NCBI GenBank assembly: GCA_902610175.1
Contig: CACLUR010000001.1
Location: 1 to 64,000, forward strand
Direction: 5' to 3'
Origin: an uncultured Alphaproteobacteria bacterium
GTDB taxonomy: Bacteria; Pseudomonadota; Alphaproteobacteria; HIMB59
DNA: 64,000 bases
Below are positions 44,102 through 53,119 of this stretch, piece by piece. Within the stretch, counting starts at the first letter, position 1; each line of letters opens with the position of its first letter. Below the pieces are notes generated by a model that was not told where the DNA came from, ran no database searches, and worked only from the letters and a program-made list of their open reading frames with translations. The translations under genes were made by a program, and so were the position numbers.

Positions 44102-44985
44102 TTATCTTTGTAGTTAGGGTCTACCTCTTTCATATACAGACTTGAAATCTTAGCTGTGATATCTCCAACTTTAAAAATTTGATTATCTATTTTTCCTACT
44201 GGGGTTACTTCTACAGCAGAGCCTGTTAGGAAAATTTCTTCGGCATTTTTTATTTCGTCTGGATATATATCTCTTTCAATAACTTTCATACCCTCATTTT
44301 TAGCAATTTCAATGACAGCCTGACGTGTAATTCCATTTAAAAAACAATCAGGCACAGGAGTATGAATTTCTCCATTAATTACCAAAAAAATATTTGATCC
44401 AGTAGACTCGCTTACTCTACCTTTATAATCAAGCATCAAAGCATCTGTAAAACCATTTTTTTCAGCCTCATGCTTACTTAATGTACAAATCATATATAGT
44501 CCAGCAGCTTTAGTGTCAGTCGGTATGCAATCTGGGGGCGGTCTTTTCCACACTGCTGTTTGAAGAGATATGCCTTTTAATCGGTCTTCTTTAGTGAAAT
44601 AACTAGGCCATTCCCAAGTAGCAACAGCTACGTTAATTTTATTCTTCTGTGCGGAGATAGCCATCATTTCACTTCCTCTCCAAATCACTGGGCGAACATA
44701 ACCATATTTTATGTTCATTTTTTTTATTGTCGCTTCTTGAGCATTATTTATTTCAACTTTTGAATATGGTACTTCTATGCCCATTCTTTGAGCAGAAAAA
44801 AATAATCTATCGGTATGTTTTTCTAATTCATAAATTTTTTCGCCATAAACCCTGAGTCCTTCAAAAACGCAACTACCATAATGAAGTCCATGATTTAAGA
44901 CATGAGTGGTAGCATTTTGCCATTCAACAAACTCACCATTATACCAAATAAAACCTATTCTTTTATCAAAAGGGATAATTTCCAT
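44098..44985 (-). CDS. ilvE: branched-chain amino acid aminotransferase
   Basis: A 295-residue fold-type IV PLP enzyme. GLHYGSCVFEGLRVY (about 33-47) is the BCAT signature, Lys159 in PTDTKAAGLY is the Schiff-base residue, VSESTGSNIFLVINGEIHTP (about 190) binds the cofactor, and FLTGSAVEVTPVGKI is the second signature. It catalyses the last step of Leu, Ile and Val synthesis. Divergent from the MarR-response regulator-kinase operon, which in many Alphaproteobacteria sits next to ilvE. Confidence 0.94.
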   Translation of the reverse strand: MEIIPFDKRIGFIWYNGEFVEWQNATTHVLNHGLHYGSCVFEGLRVYGEKIYELEKHTDRLFFSAQRMGIEVPYSKVEINNAQEATIKKMNIKYGYVRPVIWRGSEMMAISAQKNKINVAVATWEWPSYFTKEDRLKGISLQTAVWKRPPPDCIPTDTKAAGLYMICTLSKHEAEKNGFTDALMLDYKGRVSESTGSNIFLVINGEIHTPVPDCFLNGITRQAVIEIAKNEGMKVIERDIYPDEIKNAEEIFLTGSAVEVTPVGKIDNQIFKVGDITAKISSLYMKEVDPNYKDN

Positions 44986-45044
44986 AATTCGAAATAATGT
45001 AATATTATTTATTAAAATTCACAATATAATTATAACTATATCTT

Positions 45045-45461
45045 ATGAATTTAAGTTTTGCCGATACTTTATATTTTAAAAAAGAAAATATTCTGGAAAT
45101 AATTTTAGGTTTACATAGATCTTATAAATCTCTTCAAAAAGAAATTCAAATTTGTTGTGAATTAAATAACTTAACATTTAATGAATTGGTAGTCATTTTA
45201 GAGATTAAAAAAGGATTTAAGAGAAAAATTGATATAGCAAATAAAGTTTTTTTAAAAAAACAAAATCTAAATTTAATATTAAAAGACTTACAGATGAAAA
45301 ATATATTAAAGTTAGATGATAAAAAAATATTAATTACTCAAAATGGAGAGGAATTAATTCAAAGAACAACTGATAAAATAAACGAAAAAATTATTAAAAT
45401 CTTCAAAAGAACAGATCCTAAAAATATGTCTGGTTTTATTAATATAATAGAGTCATTATAA
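45045..45461 (+). CDS. MarR-like winged-helix regulator, PetP-type
   Basis: A 138-residue helical protein with a MarR-like arrangement: a dimerisation helix (NILEIILGLHRSYKSLQKEI), helix-turn-helix (NNLTFNELVVILEIKKG), wing (ILKLDDKKILITQNGEELIQ) and C-terminal dimer helix. It is the first gene of a tight MarR-response regulator-kinase operon. In Rhodobacter capsulatus petP encodes a MarR-family protein beside petR, so the same arrangement here suggests a PetP equivalent. The charge-rich composition is typical of this window. Its stop shares a base with the next start (TAATG). Confidence 0.72.
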   Translation: MNLSFADTLYFKKENILEIILGLHRSYKSLQKEIQICCELNNLTFNELVVILEIKKGFKRKIDIANKVFLKKQNLNLILKDLQMKNILKLDDKKILITQNGEELIQRTTDKINEKIIKIFKRTDPKNMSGFINIIESL

Positions 45462-46129
45462 TGAATGATAAACACATACTTTTAGTTGAGGATGACGAAA
45501 CACTTCAAGCTCTTATTGAAAAATTATTAGTTACTAATGATTATGTGGTATCTAAAGCTAATAACGTTTTAGATGCAAAAAAATTAATAAAATTATTTTT
45601 ATTTGATTTAATAATACTAGATGTAATGTTACCTGATAGCACAGGTTTGGATTTTTATGAAGAAGCAATAAAAAATAGAATCAACACACCTGTTATTTTT
45701 CTATCAGCTTTAAGTAATGTAGATGATAGAGTAACTGGATTAGAACTTGGTGCAGATGACTATATAGGTAAACCGTTCGATACAAGAGAATTATTACTAA
45801 AGATAAAAAAAAATATCTCTAAAAAACAGACTCTTGATTTAATCAATTTCGGAAACGAAACAGAATTTGATCTAAAAAAGGAACAATTATTCTTTAAAAA
45901 ACAGATTATAAGTCTCTCAAGTAATGAAATAAAAATATTAAAATTATTAGTAAATAATTCTCATCAATATTTAACCAGAGATTTATTAAATGCAGAATTG
46001 GGGCTTGATTTTTTATCGAGAAGTGGAGATATGCAAATATCAAGATTGAGATTAAAACTCAAAAAAGAATGTAATTTAAATGACATAATTAGATCAGTTC
46101 ATGGAAAAGGATATAAAATTTTCATATAA
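45461..46129 (+). CDS. OmpR-family response regulator, PetR-type
   Basis: A 222-residue response regulator. The receiver domain has the acidic pair in LLVEDDE (10-12), phospho-acceptor Asp54 in LIILDVMLPDSTG, and the conserved Lys in DYIGKPFD near residue 105. The C-terminal winged helix ends with ISRLRLKLKKECNLNDIIRS and VHGKGYKI, typical of the OmpR/PhoB class. The upstream MarR and downstream sensor kinase form a signalling unit. By analogy with R. capsulatus PetR it may influence cytochrome bc1 expression; petABC is 9 kb away in this window. That link is inference. Confidence 0.88.
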   Translation: MNDKHILLVEDDETLQALIEKLLVTNDYVVSKANNVLDAKKLIKLFLFDLIILDVMLPDSTGLDFYEEAIKNRINTPVIFLSALSNVDDRVTGLELGADDYIGKPFDTRELLLKIKKNISKKQTLDLINFGNETEFDLKKEQLFFKKQIISLSSNEIKILKLLVNNSHQYLTRDLLNAELGLDFLSRSGDMQISRLRLKLKKECNLNDIIRSVHGKGYKIFI

Positions 46130-47370
46130 TGTTTAAATGGAAAAATTTTTCTGAGAGTCTTTTAGTAAGATCAGTTTATCTCATAACCATACCAATAGTA
46201 TTAGTGCAAATAATTGGAATTGTAATATTTTTTGAATTACACTGGGATTTAGTATTAAAAAGGAGTGCACAATCTATTTCTAATGAAATAAAGATATTGG
46301 AAATAGAAAAAAACTCCCCTTCTTTAAATGAATATGCAAACACTCTAGAAATAATTAGAACTGATAAAGTAGATTTGAGTGAAACAGAGGAATTAACAAA
46401 TTGGATTTTTAAAAAACGAATAAAAAATTCACTCAGACAAATATCTGGGGATTTTAAAGTTCTTCAAAATCAAAGTTACTTTATTTTTTTTGATCAAAAA
46501 AAGTTAGAATATTTTTATTTAGTTCCCAAAAAAAGAGTTGTGACTAAAACTGTAGGTGGATTTTTTTTATGGACAATTGCAGTAAGTATTATTTTATCGT
46601 TAATTTCATATTTATTTATAAAAAAACAAATTCAACCCTTAAAAAGACTTGGTATTATTACAAGAAGTTTTGGTAGAGGAATAGAAACACCAAATTTAAA
46701 ACCTACTGGATCTTCAGAAGTGAGGGGCTTGATTAAAGACTTTAATAACATGCATAACAACATTAACAGCACTCTAGACAATCAAAGAAATATGTTGGCT
46801 GGTATTAGCCATGATTTGAAGACACCACTAACTAGAATAAATCTAATGATTGAGGAAATTAATAGTGAAACATTAAAAAACTCAATTTCTCAAAATATTT
46901 CAGAAATGAATATTATGCTTAATCATTATCTAGACTTTATTAAAAATGAAAAAAATGAAAATTTAGATGAGATTAATACTTCTGATTTTATATCCAACTT
47001 AACTCAAAATTATCCTAAACTTCAAATTTTAATTAATAATTCAAATCAAATATTTATCAGAAAAAATCAAATAACTAGGGCTATAATGAACATACTAGAC
47101 AATGCCAATAAATTTGCAGAAAAAATTTTTATAAGTTCAAATATTTTTAATAATAATTGGAAAATAGAGATTGAGGATAATGGCCCAGGTACAAATTTAT
47201 CACAAGAGCAATTGATAAGGCCTTTTGTTAAAGGCTCTGATCAATTAAATCAAGGTACTGGATTAGGTCTATCTATTGTTCAAAAATTAATAAAATTAAA
47301 TAATGGAGAGTTAAATTTCCAAAAATCTTCACATGGTGGCTTAAAGGTAACTGTTATTTTACAAATTTAA
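46129..47370 (+). CDS. EnvZ-like sensor histidine kinase
   Basis: A 413-residue membrane kinase. Membrane helices at about 17-36 and 143-164 flank a periplasmic region of roughly 105 residues. A HAMP linker follows (KKQIQPLKRLGIITRSFGRG), then the dimerisation/phosphoacceptor box MLAGISHDLKTPLTR with His228. The ATPase domain has the N box (NILDNANKFAEK), G1 box (EDNGPG) and G2 box (GTGLGLSIVQKLI). The first base of its ATG is shared with the response-regulator stop (TAATG). The periplasmic sensor shows no recognisable ligand domain. Confidence 0.9.
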   Translation: MFKWKNFSESLLVRSVYLITIPIVLVQIIGIVIFFELHWDLVLKRSAQSISNEIKILEIEKNSPSLNEYANTLEIIRTDKVDLSETEELTNWIFKKRIKNSLRQISGDFKVLQNQSYFIFFDQKKLEYFYLVPKKRVVTKTVGGFFLWTIAVSIILSLISYLFIKKQIQPLKRLGIITRSFGRGIETPNLKPTGSSEVRGLIKDFNNMHNNINSTLDNQRNMLAGISHDLKTPLTRINLMIEEINSETLKNSISQNISEMNIMLNHYLDFIKNEKNENLDEINTSDFISNLTQNYPKLQILINNSNQIFIRKNQITRAIMNILDNANKFAEKIFISSNIFNNNWKIEIEDNGPGTNLSQEQLIRPFVKGSDQLNQGTGLGLSIVQKLIKLNNGELNFQKSSHGGLKVTVILQI

Positions 47371-47372
47371 GT

Positions 47373-47705
47373 TTAAAAAAGCTTACCACCATTTGGGATT
47401 TTAAGTGAAGGCATTACTAATACCGGATTATTTTCATCATCAGGAAAACCTAGGACCAGCACCTCAGAAATCATTTTACCAATTTGCTTTGGTGGAAAAT
47501 TTATAACTGCAGCCACTTGCTTACCAATTAATTCCTCTGAAAGATAGTATTTGGTAAGTTGTGCTGATGTTGTTTTTTTACCGATCTTTTCGCCAAAATC
47601 TATAAGTAAATATAAGCTGGGATTGCTAGATTTTTTGTTTAGTTTTGCTTCGATCACCGTTCCAACTCTGATATCAACTTTTTCAAAGTCAGAATAATTA
47701 ATCAT
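47373..47705 (-). CDS. csaA: CsaA-like tRNA-binding (EMAP/OB) protein
   Basis: A 110-residue OB-fold protein. FEKVDIRVGTVIEAKLNKK is the strand-1 motif, followed by LYLLIDFGEKIGKKTTSAQL (about 31-50), IGKQVAAVINFPPKQIGKMI and SEVLVLGF. This is the CsaA/tRNA-binding domain family related to the C-terminal domain of bacterial MetRS. The role in vivo (tRNA binding or secretion chaperone) is debated. It overlaps the upstream TetR-like gene by 4 bp and is last in the ybjN-proC-tetR-like-csaA run. Confidence 0.9.
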   Translation of the reverse strand: MINYSDFEKVDIRVGTVIEAKLNKKSSNPSLYLLIDFGEKIGKKTTSAQLTKYYLSEELIGKQVAAVINFPPKQIGKMISEVLVLGFPDDENNPVLVMPSLKIPNGGKLF

Positions 47706-48199
47706 CCTTTTCTAATAAATGACTTTATTTTATTAATATTATCAAATGCATTTCCTATAGAAGCCATAGTTTTGTCCATACTATTATTATCTTCAATCCA
47801 AATATTAAAAGCATATATGTAAATTATGTTACTTATCATTTTTTCAACTTGAGAATTAAGAAATAAATTAAAATAATTGTTAATATTTTTTGACAAATTT
47901 AAAAAATATTTTGGTTTTTTCTGTGACTCCAAATAAATTCTTAGTGTTATATTTTTATAATCATTCAGAAAATCTAATCTATTAATTATACCTTCAAAAA
48001 TTTTGTCTTGTGTGGCAAGGTCTTTAGAAGGGACTTTTAATTCAGTTGATATAAAATTTTCAAAATCTTTAATAAAAATATTTAGGTCTTGGTAATCTGA
48101 ACTAATTGATTTAATTTTAGAGGGAAAGCTCTTTAAATGAGCCATGCTATTAAGTTTTTTTAAATTTGTTTTATTAAGATTTTGTTTTTTTTTTCTCAC
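47702..48199 (-). CDS. TetR-like helical protein lacking a full HTH
   Basis: A 165-residue all-helical protein. The C-terminal part resembles the ligand-binding half of alphaproteobacterial TetR/COQ9-like proteins located next to proC: IFEGIINRLDFLNDYKNITL at about 68-87, and a final segment with IWIEDNNSMDKTMASIGNAF that fits 'W..D.S.D..KTMA.LD'. The N-terminus is short, lysine-rich and keeps only a FPSK remnant where the helix-turn-helix should end. DNA binding is therefore doubtful. It overlaps proC by 26 bp and csaA by 4 bp. Confidence 0.6.
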   Translation of the reverse strand: MRKKKQNLNKTNLKKLNSMAHLKSFPSKIKSISSDYQDLNIFIKDFENFISTELKVPSKDLATQDKIFEGIINRLDFLNDYKNITLRIYLESQKKPKYFLNLSKNINNYFNLFLNSQVEKMISNIIYIYAFNIWIEDNNSMDKTMASIGNAFDNINKIKSFIRKG

Positions 48200-48971
48200 T
48201 ATCTATTTCCTTAGATTTTTCGTAAGCCCTTTGAAATGTAGTATATATTATTTTCTCTATATTTTGTGATTTAATATAATTAACTCCAGCTTCTGTAGTT
48301 CCTTTCTTACTAGAAATAGAACTTACAAAATCACCTAACATTTTAGATGAATAATTAGTTTCTAATACATTTTTGAATAATTCTATTACTTCTTTTTCAT
48401 TCATATGATAGGGCTTAGCAAGTTTTTTGGATGCTTTTACAAAAATGTTTACTATATATGCAATAAATGCTGGTCCACTGCCGAAGACTGATGTAGCAAA
48501 ATTAATTTGATCTTCATTTCTAACATTAATAATTGTTCCGAAAGTGGATAATATTTTATTTAATTTTCTATCAAATAAATTTTTATTTTTCATATAAATA
48601 TGTGTTTGAGATTTATTATTTAAAGCCATTACATTTGGCATAATTCTAACAATTTTTTTTGATTTTAAGGTTTTTTCAATCGTAGATAATTTAATACCAG
48701 CCATACAAGAAATTACTAAGGTTTCTTTTGAAAGATATTTCTGGAATTGATTTCCAGAAGTTAGGAATGTATTTGGTCGAATAAGAAGAAATATATAATT
48801 ATAATCATTATTGAAATTTAATATTTTTTTTTTTAGATTAATATTTTTTATTACACCTTTCGAATTTAAAGCGTGAATGTTCGCATAGTTAAGTAGTTTT
48901 TTGGATAATAAGGATTTAGCTAGGTGTCCAAAACCTATAAAAAGTATTTTTGGCTTAAGCGTGGCCGACAA
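48174..48971 (-). CDS. proC: pyrroline-5-carboxylate reductase
   Basis: A 265-residue enzyme. ILFIGFGHLAKSLL (10-23) is the NADPH Rossmann loop, VISCMAGIKLSTIEKTLKSK (about 86-105) and VRIMPNVMALNN (about 108) are ProC signatures, and SGPAFIAYIVNIFVKASKKL with the TTEAGVNYIKS end (about 230) form the dimer and substrate site. It makes proline from P5C. The overlap with ybjN upstream (17 bp) and the TetR-like gene downstream (26 bp) shows strong operon packing. Confidence 0.9.
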   Translation of the reverse strand: MSATLKPKILFIGFGHLAKSLLSKKLLNYANIHALNSKGVIKNINLKKKILNFNNDYNYIFLLIRPNTFLTSGNQFQKYLSKETLVISCMAGIKLSTIEKTLKSKKIVRIMPNVMALNNKSQTHIYMKNKNLFDRKLNKILSTFGTIINVRNEDQINFATSVFGSGPAFIAYIVNIFVKASKKLAKPYHMNEKEVIELFKNVLETNYSSKMLGDFVSSISSKKGTTEAGVNYIKSQNIEKIIYTTFQRAYEKSKEIDSEKKKTKS

Positions 48972-49416
48972 TTTTTTGATTAATTAAAATTTGTGTAGTT
49001 TCAACGAATTTATCGCCTTTTAGTAACACGGAAACAAGGTGATTAAATTCAGACAATATATTTTCTAAATAACTTCTAATATCCTCTTTAGTTACTTTTC
49101 CTGAAATTGGGAGACTATGTCTATAAATAATTTTATTATTATTATTTTGTTTAAGTGTACCAATAACCAGATTATTGTTAATTTTATTCATATGATTGGT
49201 TAGAAAACTATATTCATAATTATCAATGCTAAATGATGATATGAGAACTTTTAGATCATCAATCCATTGAAAATCCATTATGACTTTTTGTTCATGGATC
49301 TCCGTTAAAAGAGAAATATCGTTATTTACGTTTTTTTTAGATAACTGTTTAACATTGAAAATATCTTCGAGAATAGAAATGGGGCTAGAATCAATGTTTT
49401 TTTGAGACATACACAA
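48955..49416 (-). CDS. YbjN-domain protein
   Basis: A 153-residue protein with the type III-secretion-chaperone-like YbjN fold. The N-terminal segment includes VIMDFQWIDDLKVLISSFSI (about 51-70), then LVIGTLKQNNNNKIIYRHSL, and the C-terminal helix carries LSEFNHLVSVLLKGD. YbjN proteins influence stress responses and motility in enterobacteria, mechanism unknown. It is the first gene of the minus-strand operon with proC. A 61-bp gap separates it from the next gene. Confidence 0.8.
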   Translation of the reverse strand: MCMSQKNIDSSPISILEDIFNVKQLSKKNVNNDISLLTEIHEQKVIMDFQWIDDLKVLISSFSIDNYEYSFLTNHMNKINNNLVIGTLKQNNNNKIIYRHSLPISGKVTKEDIRSYLENILSEFNHLVSVLLKGDKFVETTQILINQKIVGHA

Positions 49417-49477
49417 TATGTATCACATTACTTATCTTAGTAAATACTATATATAGTATTAAATTGCTTTTTATTGG

Positions 49478-49717
49478 TTAAATTTTATCTTTTCTGTTGA
49501 TTAAATATTTCTTTAATTTTTTAAAATCCGATTTGAAATCGATAAAAATTTGGGCAACTTCAACTGAATTATAAAGTATTTTTGATAACTTAAGATAAAG
49601 TTTATCTTTGTCTGAAACGTAAGTTGTATTATTAGTTTTTACAGTGTTTGAATATCCTAGTTTTTTATCACCAGTAGCTTTTGAGCTGTTCGGTTTAACC
49701 ATAAGGTGGTATAGCAT
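49478..49717 (-). CDS. UbiK/BMFP-like small coiled-coil protein, start uncertain
   Basis: The open frame of up to 79 residues overlaps the start of lgt on the opposite strand (49644-49717). The last 40 residues (LSKILYNSVEVAQIFIDFKS, then a Lys-rich tail) align loosely with the helical core of UbiK, the accessory factor of aerobic ubiquinone hydroxylases, which often sits beside lgt in this class. The N-terminal half has no resemblance and may not be translated; a non-ATG start nearer 49610 is possible. The tail of UbiK that continues after 'LVxReEF' is missing. A truncated or diverged homologue. Confidence 0.4.
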   Translation of the reverse strand: MLYHLMVKPNSSKATGDKKLGYSNTVKTNNTTYVSDKDKLYLKLSKILYNSVEVAQIFIDFKSDFKKLKKYLINRKDKI

Positions 49718-50420
49718 ATCTTATATTCTTGGATTTATTTACTTTTATTTTTTTGCATATAATAATTTAAAGCAATTTAGTTTGGATAAAAAAAAACTTG
49801 AGGATTTATTTTTTTACTTATTTTTATCTGTGGTTATTGGGGGAAGATTAGGTTATGTAATATTTTATAATTTATATTTCTATATACAAAACCCTTTTGA
49901 AATAGTTAAAGTTTGGCAAGGTGGTATGTCATTTCATGGAGCTTTAATTGGTGTTATCTTAACAACTATTATATTTTCAATTAAAAAAAACATTTCTATT
50001 TATAAACTTTCTGATCTTTTAAGTATAACTGCTCCAGTTGGAATTTTTTTTGGGAGAATTTCTAATTTTCTTAATAAAGAATTAATAGGAAAGCCAACAG
50101 AATTTTTTTTAAGTGTTCGTTACCCAAATGAGGATTTTTATAGACATATATCTCAAATATATGAAGCAGTATTTGAAGGATTAATACCAGCTATTTTACT
50201 ACTATTTTTCTATTATAAATTAAAAGTAAAAAAAGGTATTATAACATCTTTCTTTTTGATTAATTATGGATTATCTAGAATTATAATTGAAAATTTTAGA
50301 GTGCCTGACATTCAAGTAGGCTTAAAATTTAATTTATTATCTCAGGGTCAACTATTATCAATTCCAATTGTCATACTTGGTTTTTATTTTCTATATTTAT
50401 GTCAACACAAACAAAGATAG
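49644..50420 (+). CDS. lgt: prolipoprotein diacylglyceryl transferase
   Basis: A 258-residue membrane protein with seven predicted helices. IRWYSISYILGFIYFY is helix 1, VWQGGMSFHGALIGVI (about 90-105) contains the essential His, and the signature GIFFGRISNFLNKELIGKPT (about 133-152) follows, with GQLLSIPIVILGF near the end. It transfers diacylglycerol to lipobox Cys residues, consistent with the lipoprotein gene at 36072. The methyltransferase gene begins 22 bp before its stop. Confidence 0.93.
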   Translation: MFEYPSFLSPVAFELFGLTIRWYSISYILGFIYFYFFAYNNLKQFSLDKKKLEDLFFYLFLSVVIGGRLGYVIFYNLYFYIQNPFEIVKVWQGGMSFHGALIGVILTTIIFSIKKNISIYKLSDLLSITAPVGIFFGRISNFLNKELIGKPTEFFLSVRYPNEDFYRHISQIYEAVFEGLIPAILLLFFYYKLKVKKGIITSFFLINYGLSRIIIENFRVPDIQVGLKFNLLSQGQLLSIPIVILGFYFLYLCQHKQR

Positions 50421-51430
50421 ATACCATCATCAAATCAGTTGGTTCAATCAACATTCAAGATTTTGTAGAAATCTCTAATTTTGATAAAGACTCTGGCTTC
50501 TATAATAAACCAAATATTGAAAAAATTGGCAGAGATGGTCAGTTTATAACATCTCCTGAGATATCCTCTTTATTTAGCATAGCCCTTTCTAATCAGTTTT
50601 TAAAAGAATTTCCTGAGGCAAAAAATGTAAATTTATTGGAGTTAGGACCTGGTAATGGGATACTTACATTAGATATTTATCATTATCTTAAATCAAAGAA
50701 TATCAATGTTCATAACATTACTTTATTAGAAAGAAGTAATTATTTTAAAGGAAAAATTTTAAAGAGATCAGAAATAAAAGTTAATTTTATAGAAAATATC
50801 TATGATTATGAAATAGATAACGACAATACTGTTTTTATTTACTCTAACGAATTTTTTGACGCCTTTGGGTCTAAGCAATTTATATATAATAAAGGTAATT
50901 TTAATGAAATAAAAATATCAAAAGAAAATAATAAATATTATTTAATTCAAGATAGTGTGGCGATATCTGAGCAATTAATAGATCGCTATTCAAAATACAA
51001 ATTTAAAAATAATGATATACTTGAGCATTCAAATTTAATTTTGAATATACTGAGTGATATTCAAAACTTAAATTGCAAAAATTATTTTTTTACTACAACT
51101 GATTATGGCTACACGAAATTGCCATTAAAAAGTACACTTAGATTATTATCGAGCCATAAAAAATTAGACTTATTTGATAAATTTGAAAACGTAGATTATT
51201 CTTTCGGAGTTAATTTCGAGCTATTAAGGGATTTTTTTATTAGTAAAAATCCACAAATTATCAATCAAAAAGATTTAATTTGTAATAATCTCCCAAACGA
51301 ATACCTAAAATCAAGCAACAAGAATATTAGAAAAATTTTAGAATTAATTAGTGGAGAAAAATTTAATGATATGGGTCAAGTATTTTTGAATCTCTCTTTT
51401 AAAAATGATGAAACAACCAGTAAAATTTAA
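50399..51430 (+). CDS. COG1565/NDUFAF7-like SAM-dependent methyltransferase
   Basis: A 343-residue protein. The N-terminal DKDSGFYNKPNIEKIGRDGQ and FITSPEISSLFSIAL segment (about 30-66), ELGPGNGILTLDI (about 81-93) as the SAM loop, and YSNEFFDAFGSKQF mark the MidA/NDUFAF7 family. The mitochondrial member methylates an Arg of complex I subunit NDUFS2. The usual 'DLTAHVDF' motif is changed to DYSFGVNF here. Overlaps lgt by 22 bp and pgeF by 26 bp, an arrangement that is standard for Alphaproteobacteria. Confidence 0.87.
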   Translation: MSTQTKIDTIIKSVGSINIQDFVEISNFDKDSGFYNKPNIEKIGRDGQFITSPEISSLFSIALSNQFLKEFPEAKNVNLLELGPGNGILTLDIYHYLKSKNINVHNITLLERSNYFKGKILKRSEIKVNFIENIYDYEIDNDNTVFIYSNEFFDAFGSKQFIYNKGNFNEIKISKENNKYYLIQDSVAISEQLIDRYSKYKFKNNDILEHSNLILNILSDIQNLNCKNYFFTTTDYGYTKLPLKSTLRLLSSHKKLDLFDKFENVDYSFGVNFELLRDFFISKNPQIINQKDLICNNLPNEYLKSSNKNIRKILELISGEKFNDMGQVFLNLSFKNDETTSKI

Positions 51431-52121
51431 GTTTTTTAATAATAAAAATGGAAAATCAAAGGGGATTTACAATTCTCTTAATTGCGGATTAAAGTCTAGA
51501 GATAATAAAAATAATGTAAAAGAAAATATTGAAATTGCTAAAAATCTCATATCTAAAGAAAAAAAAGTATTAATAATTCCTAACCAATCACACTCAAGCA
51601 AATGTCTTATAGTAAGAAAAAATAAATCTGTTTACAATTGTGATGGTGTTGTAACACGAGATGATAAATTTATTCTCGGTATTACTACAGCTGATTGTTT
51701 GCCAGTAATATTGATTGATTACCAAAATAAAGTCATAGGAATTTGCCATGCAGGATGGAGGGGTTTGAAAAGAGAAATCATCGAAAATACCTTAAATAAA
51801 ATGCTTAAAATTGGCTCCAAAAAATCAAATATAAGGGCCTTTATCGGGCCCTGTATAAGAAAGAACTCTTACGAGGTATCTCGGGAATTCATAAAGGGTA
51901 TGAGATTTAAAGTTAACGGTTTATGGACTAAAAAAGATGATAAATATTATTTTGACCTTCCTAAACTTGCTAAACATAAATTAAACGCATTAGGTATTTC
52001 TAAAATTGTAGACTCCAAAATAGATACTTTTAAAAACACAAAATATTTTAGTTATCGAAGAAGTATTCATCTCAAATATAGAGATTATGGGAGAAATTTA
52101 AGCTTGGTATCTATAATTTAA
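51405..52121 (+). CDS. pgeF: laccase-domain protein (purine nucleoside phosphorylase/polyphenol oxidase, PgeF)
   Basis: A 238-residue YfiH/PgeF protein. The metal-binding set is visible as QSHSSKC (about 62), TTADCLPVILID (about 96-107) and GICHAGWRGLKREII (about 114-128), with GPCIRKNSYEV as the next signature. Members act as purine nucleoside phosphorylases or oxidases, and in some species edit misincorporated L-Ser in peptidoglycan. Overlap with the methyltransferase gene puts it in the lgt operon. Confidence 0.9.
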   Translation: MMKQPVKFKFFNNKNGKSKGIYNSLNCGLKSRDNKNNVKENIEIAKNLISKEKKVLIIPNQSHSSKCLIVRKNKSVYNCDGVVTRDDKFILGITTADCLPVILIDYQNKVIGICHAGWRGLKREIIENTLNKMLKIGSKKSNIRAFIGPCIRKNSYEVSREFIKGMRFKVNGLWTKKDDKYYFDLPKLAKHKLNALGISKIVDSKIDTFKNTKYFSYRRSIHLKYRDYGRNLSLVSII

Positions 52122-52163
52122 CTTTGTATGGATATAAATTTTACTATATAACCAAGCTAACTA

Positions 52164-53090
52164 ATGAAAATTATTTCTGGAAATAGTAACATTGAGTTAT
52201 CAAAAGAGATTTCAGAATATCTAAAAATTCAATTATCTGAAACAACTATGACAAGGTTTTCTGATAAAGAGATATTTGTTGAGATTGGTGAAAATGTTCG
52301 AGGAGAAGATGTTTTTTTAGTTCAATCAACTTCTTTTCCTGCCAATGACAATTTAATGGAATTATTGGTAGCAATTGATGCACTAAAACGTGGATCAGCA
52401 AAAAGAATCACTGCTGTTTTGCCATATTTTGGGTATGCAAGACAGGATAGGAAAACTGGACCAAGAACTCCTATATCAGCAAAATTAGTAGCAAATTTAA
52501 TTACCACAGCTGGTGCAAATAGAGTTTTAACAATGGATCTTCACGCAGGTCAAATTCAAGGTTTTTTTGATATACCCTTAGATAACCTATATGCAACTAA
52601 TATGTTCTTGAGTGACATTAAATCAAATAAAAGAGATGAAAATCTTGTATTTGTCTCTCCAGACGTAGGAGGTGTTTTAAGAGCTAGAGCATTTGCAAAA
52701 AAACTCGATGCTGATTTAGCTGTAATTGATAAACGTAGAGACGCTCCAGGTGTCTCTAACGCTATGAATGTCATAGGCTCGGTTGATGGAAAAAAATGTA
52801 TAATTGTTGACGATTTGGTTGACTCAGGAGGAACAATTTGCAATGCAGCTAAAGCTCTTAAAGAGAAAGGTGCGACAGAGGTTTATGGATACTGTTCTCA
52901 TGGTGTTTACTCTGGAAAGGCTTTAGAAAACATAAATAACTCAGTTTTAGAGGAAATGGTTTGTACCAATACAATCAAACCCACTTTTGAAGTACCCTCA
53001 TCAATGAGGTATTTATCTGTAGCTCCACTTTTTGGTGAGGCTATAAAGCGTATTAATAACGAAACTTCTATATCTTCTCTGTTTGATTAA
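52164..53090 (+). CDS. prs: ribose-phosphate pyrophosphokinase
   Basis: A 308-residue PRPP synthase. [20 protein letters not shown] (about 29-48) is at the N-terminus, [10 protein letters not shown] (about 92-101) binds [17 protein letters not shown] (about 124) is the flexible-loop region, and [20 protein letters not shown] (about 212) is the PRPP loop. It supplies PRPP for nucleotides, histidine and tryptophan. 42 bp after pgeF and 29 bp before rplY, so possibly a new promoter begins here. Confidence 0.96.
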   Translation: MKIISGNSNIELSKEISEYLKIQLSETTMTRFSDKEIFVEIGENVRGEDVFLVQSTSFPANDNLMELLVAIDALKRGSAKRITAVLPYFGYARQDRKTGPRTPISAKLVANLITTAGANRVLTMDLHAGQIQGFFDIPLDNLYATNMFLSDIKSNKRDENLVFVSPDVGGVLRARAFAKKLDADLAVIDKRRDAPGVSNAMNVIGSVDGKKCIIVDDLVDSGGTICNAAKALKEKGATEVYGYCSHGVYSGKALENINNSVLEEMVCTNTIKPTFEVPSSMRYLSVAPLFGEAIKRINNETSISSLFD

Positions 53091-53119
53091 TTTAGGATTT
53101 TGTTGTATAAACTCAGCCT

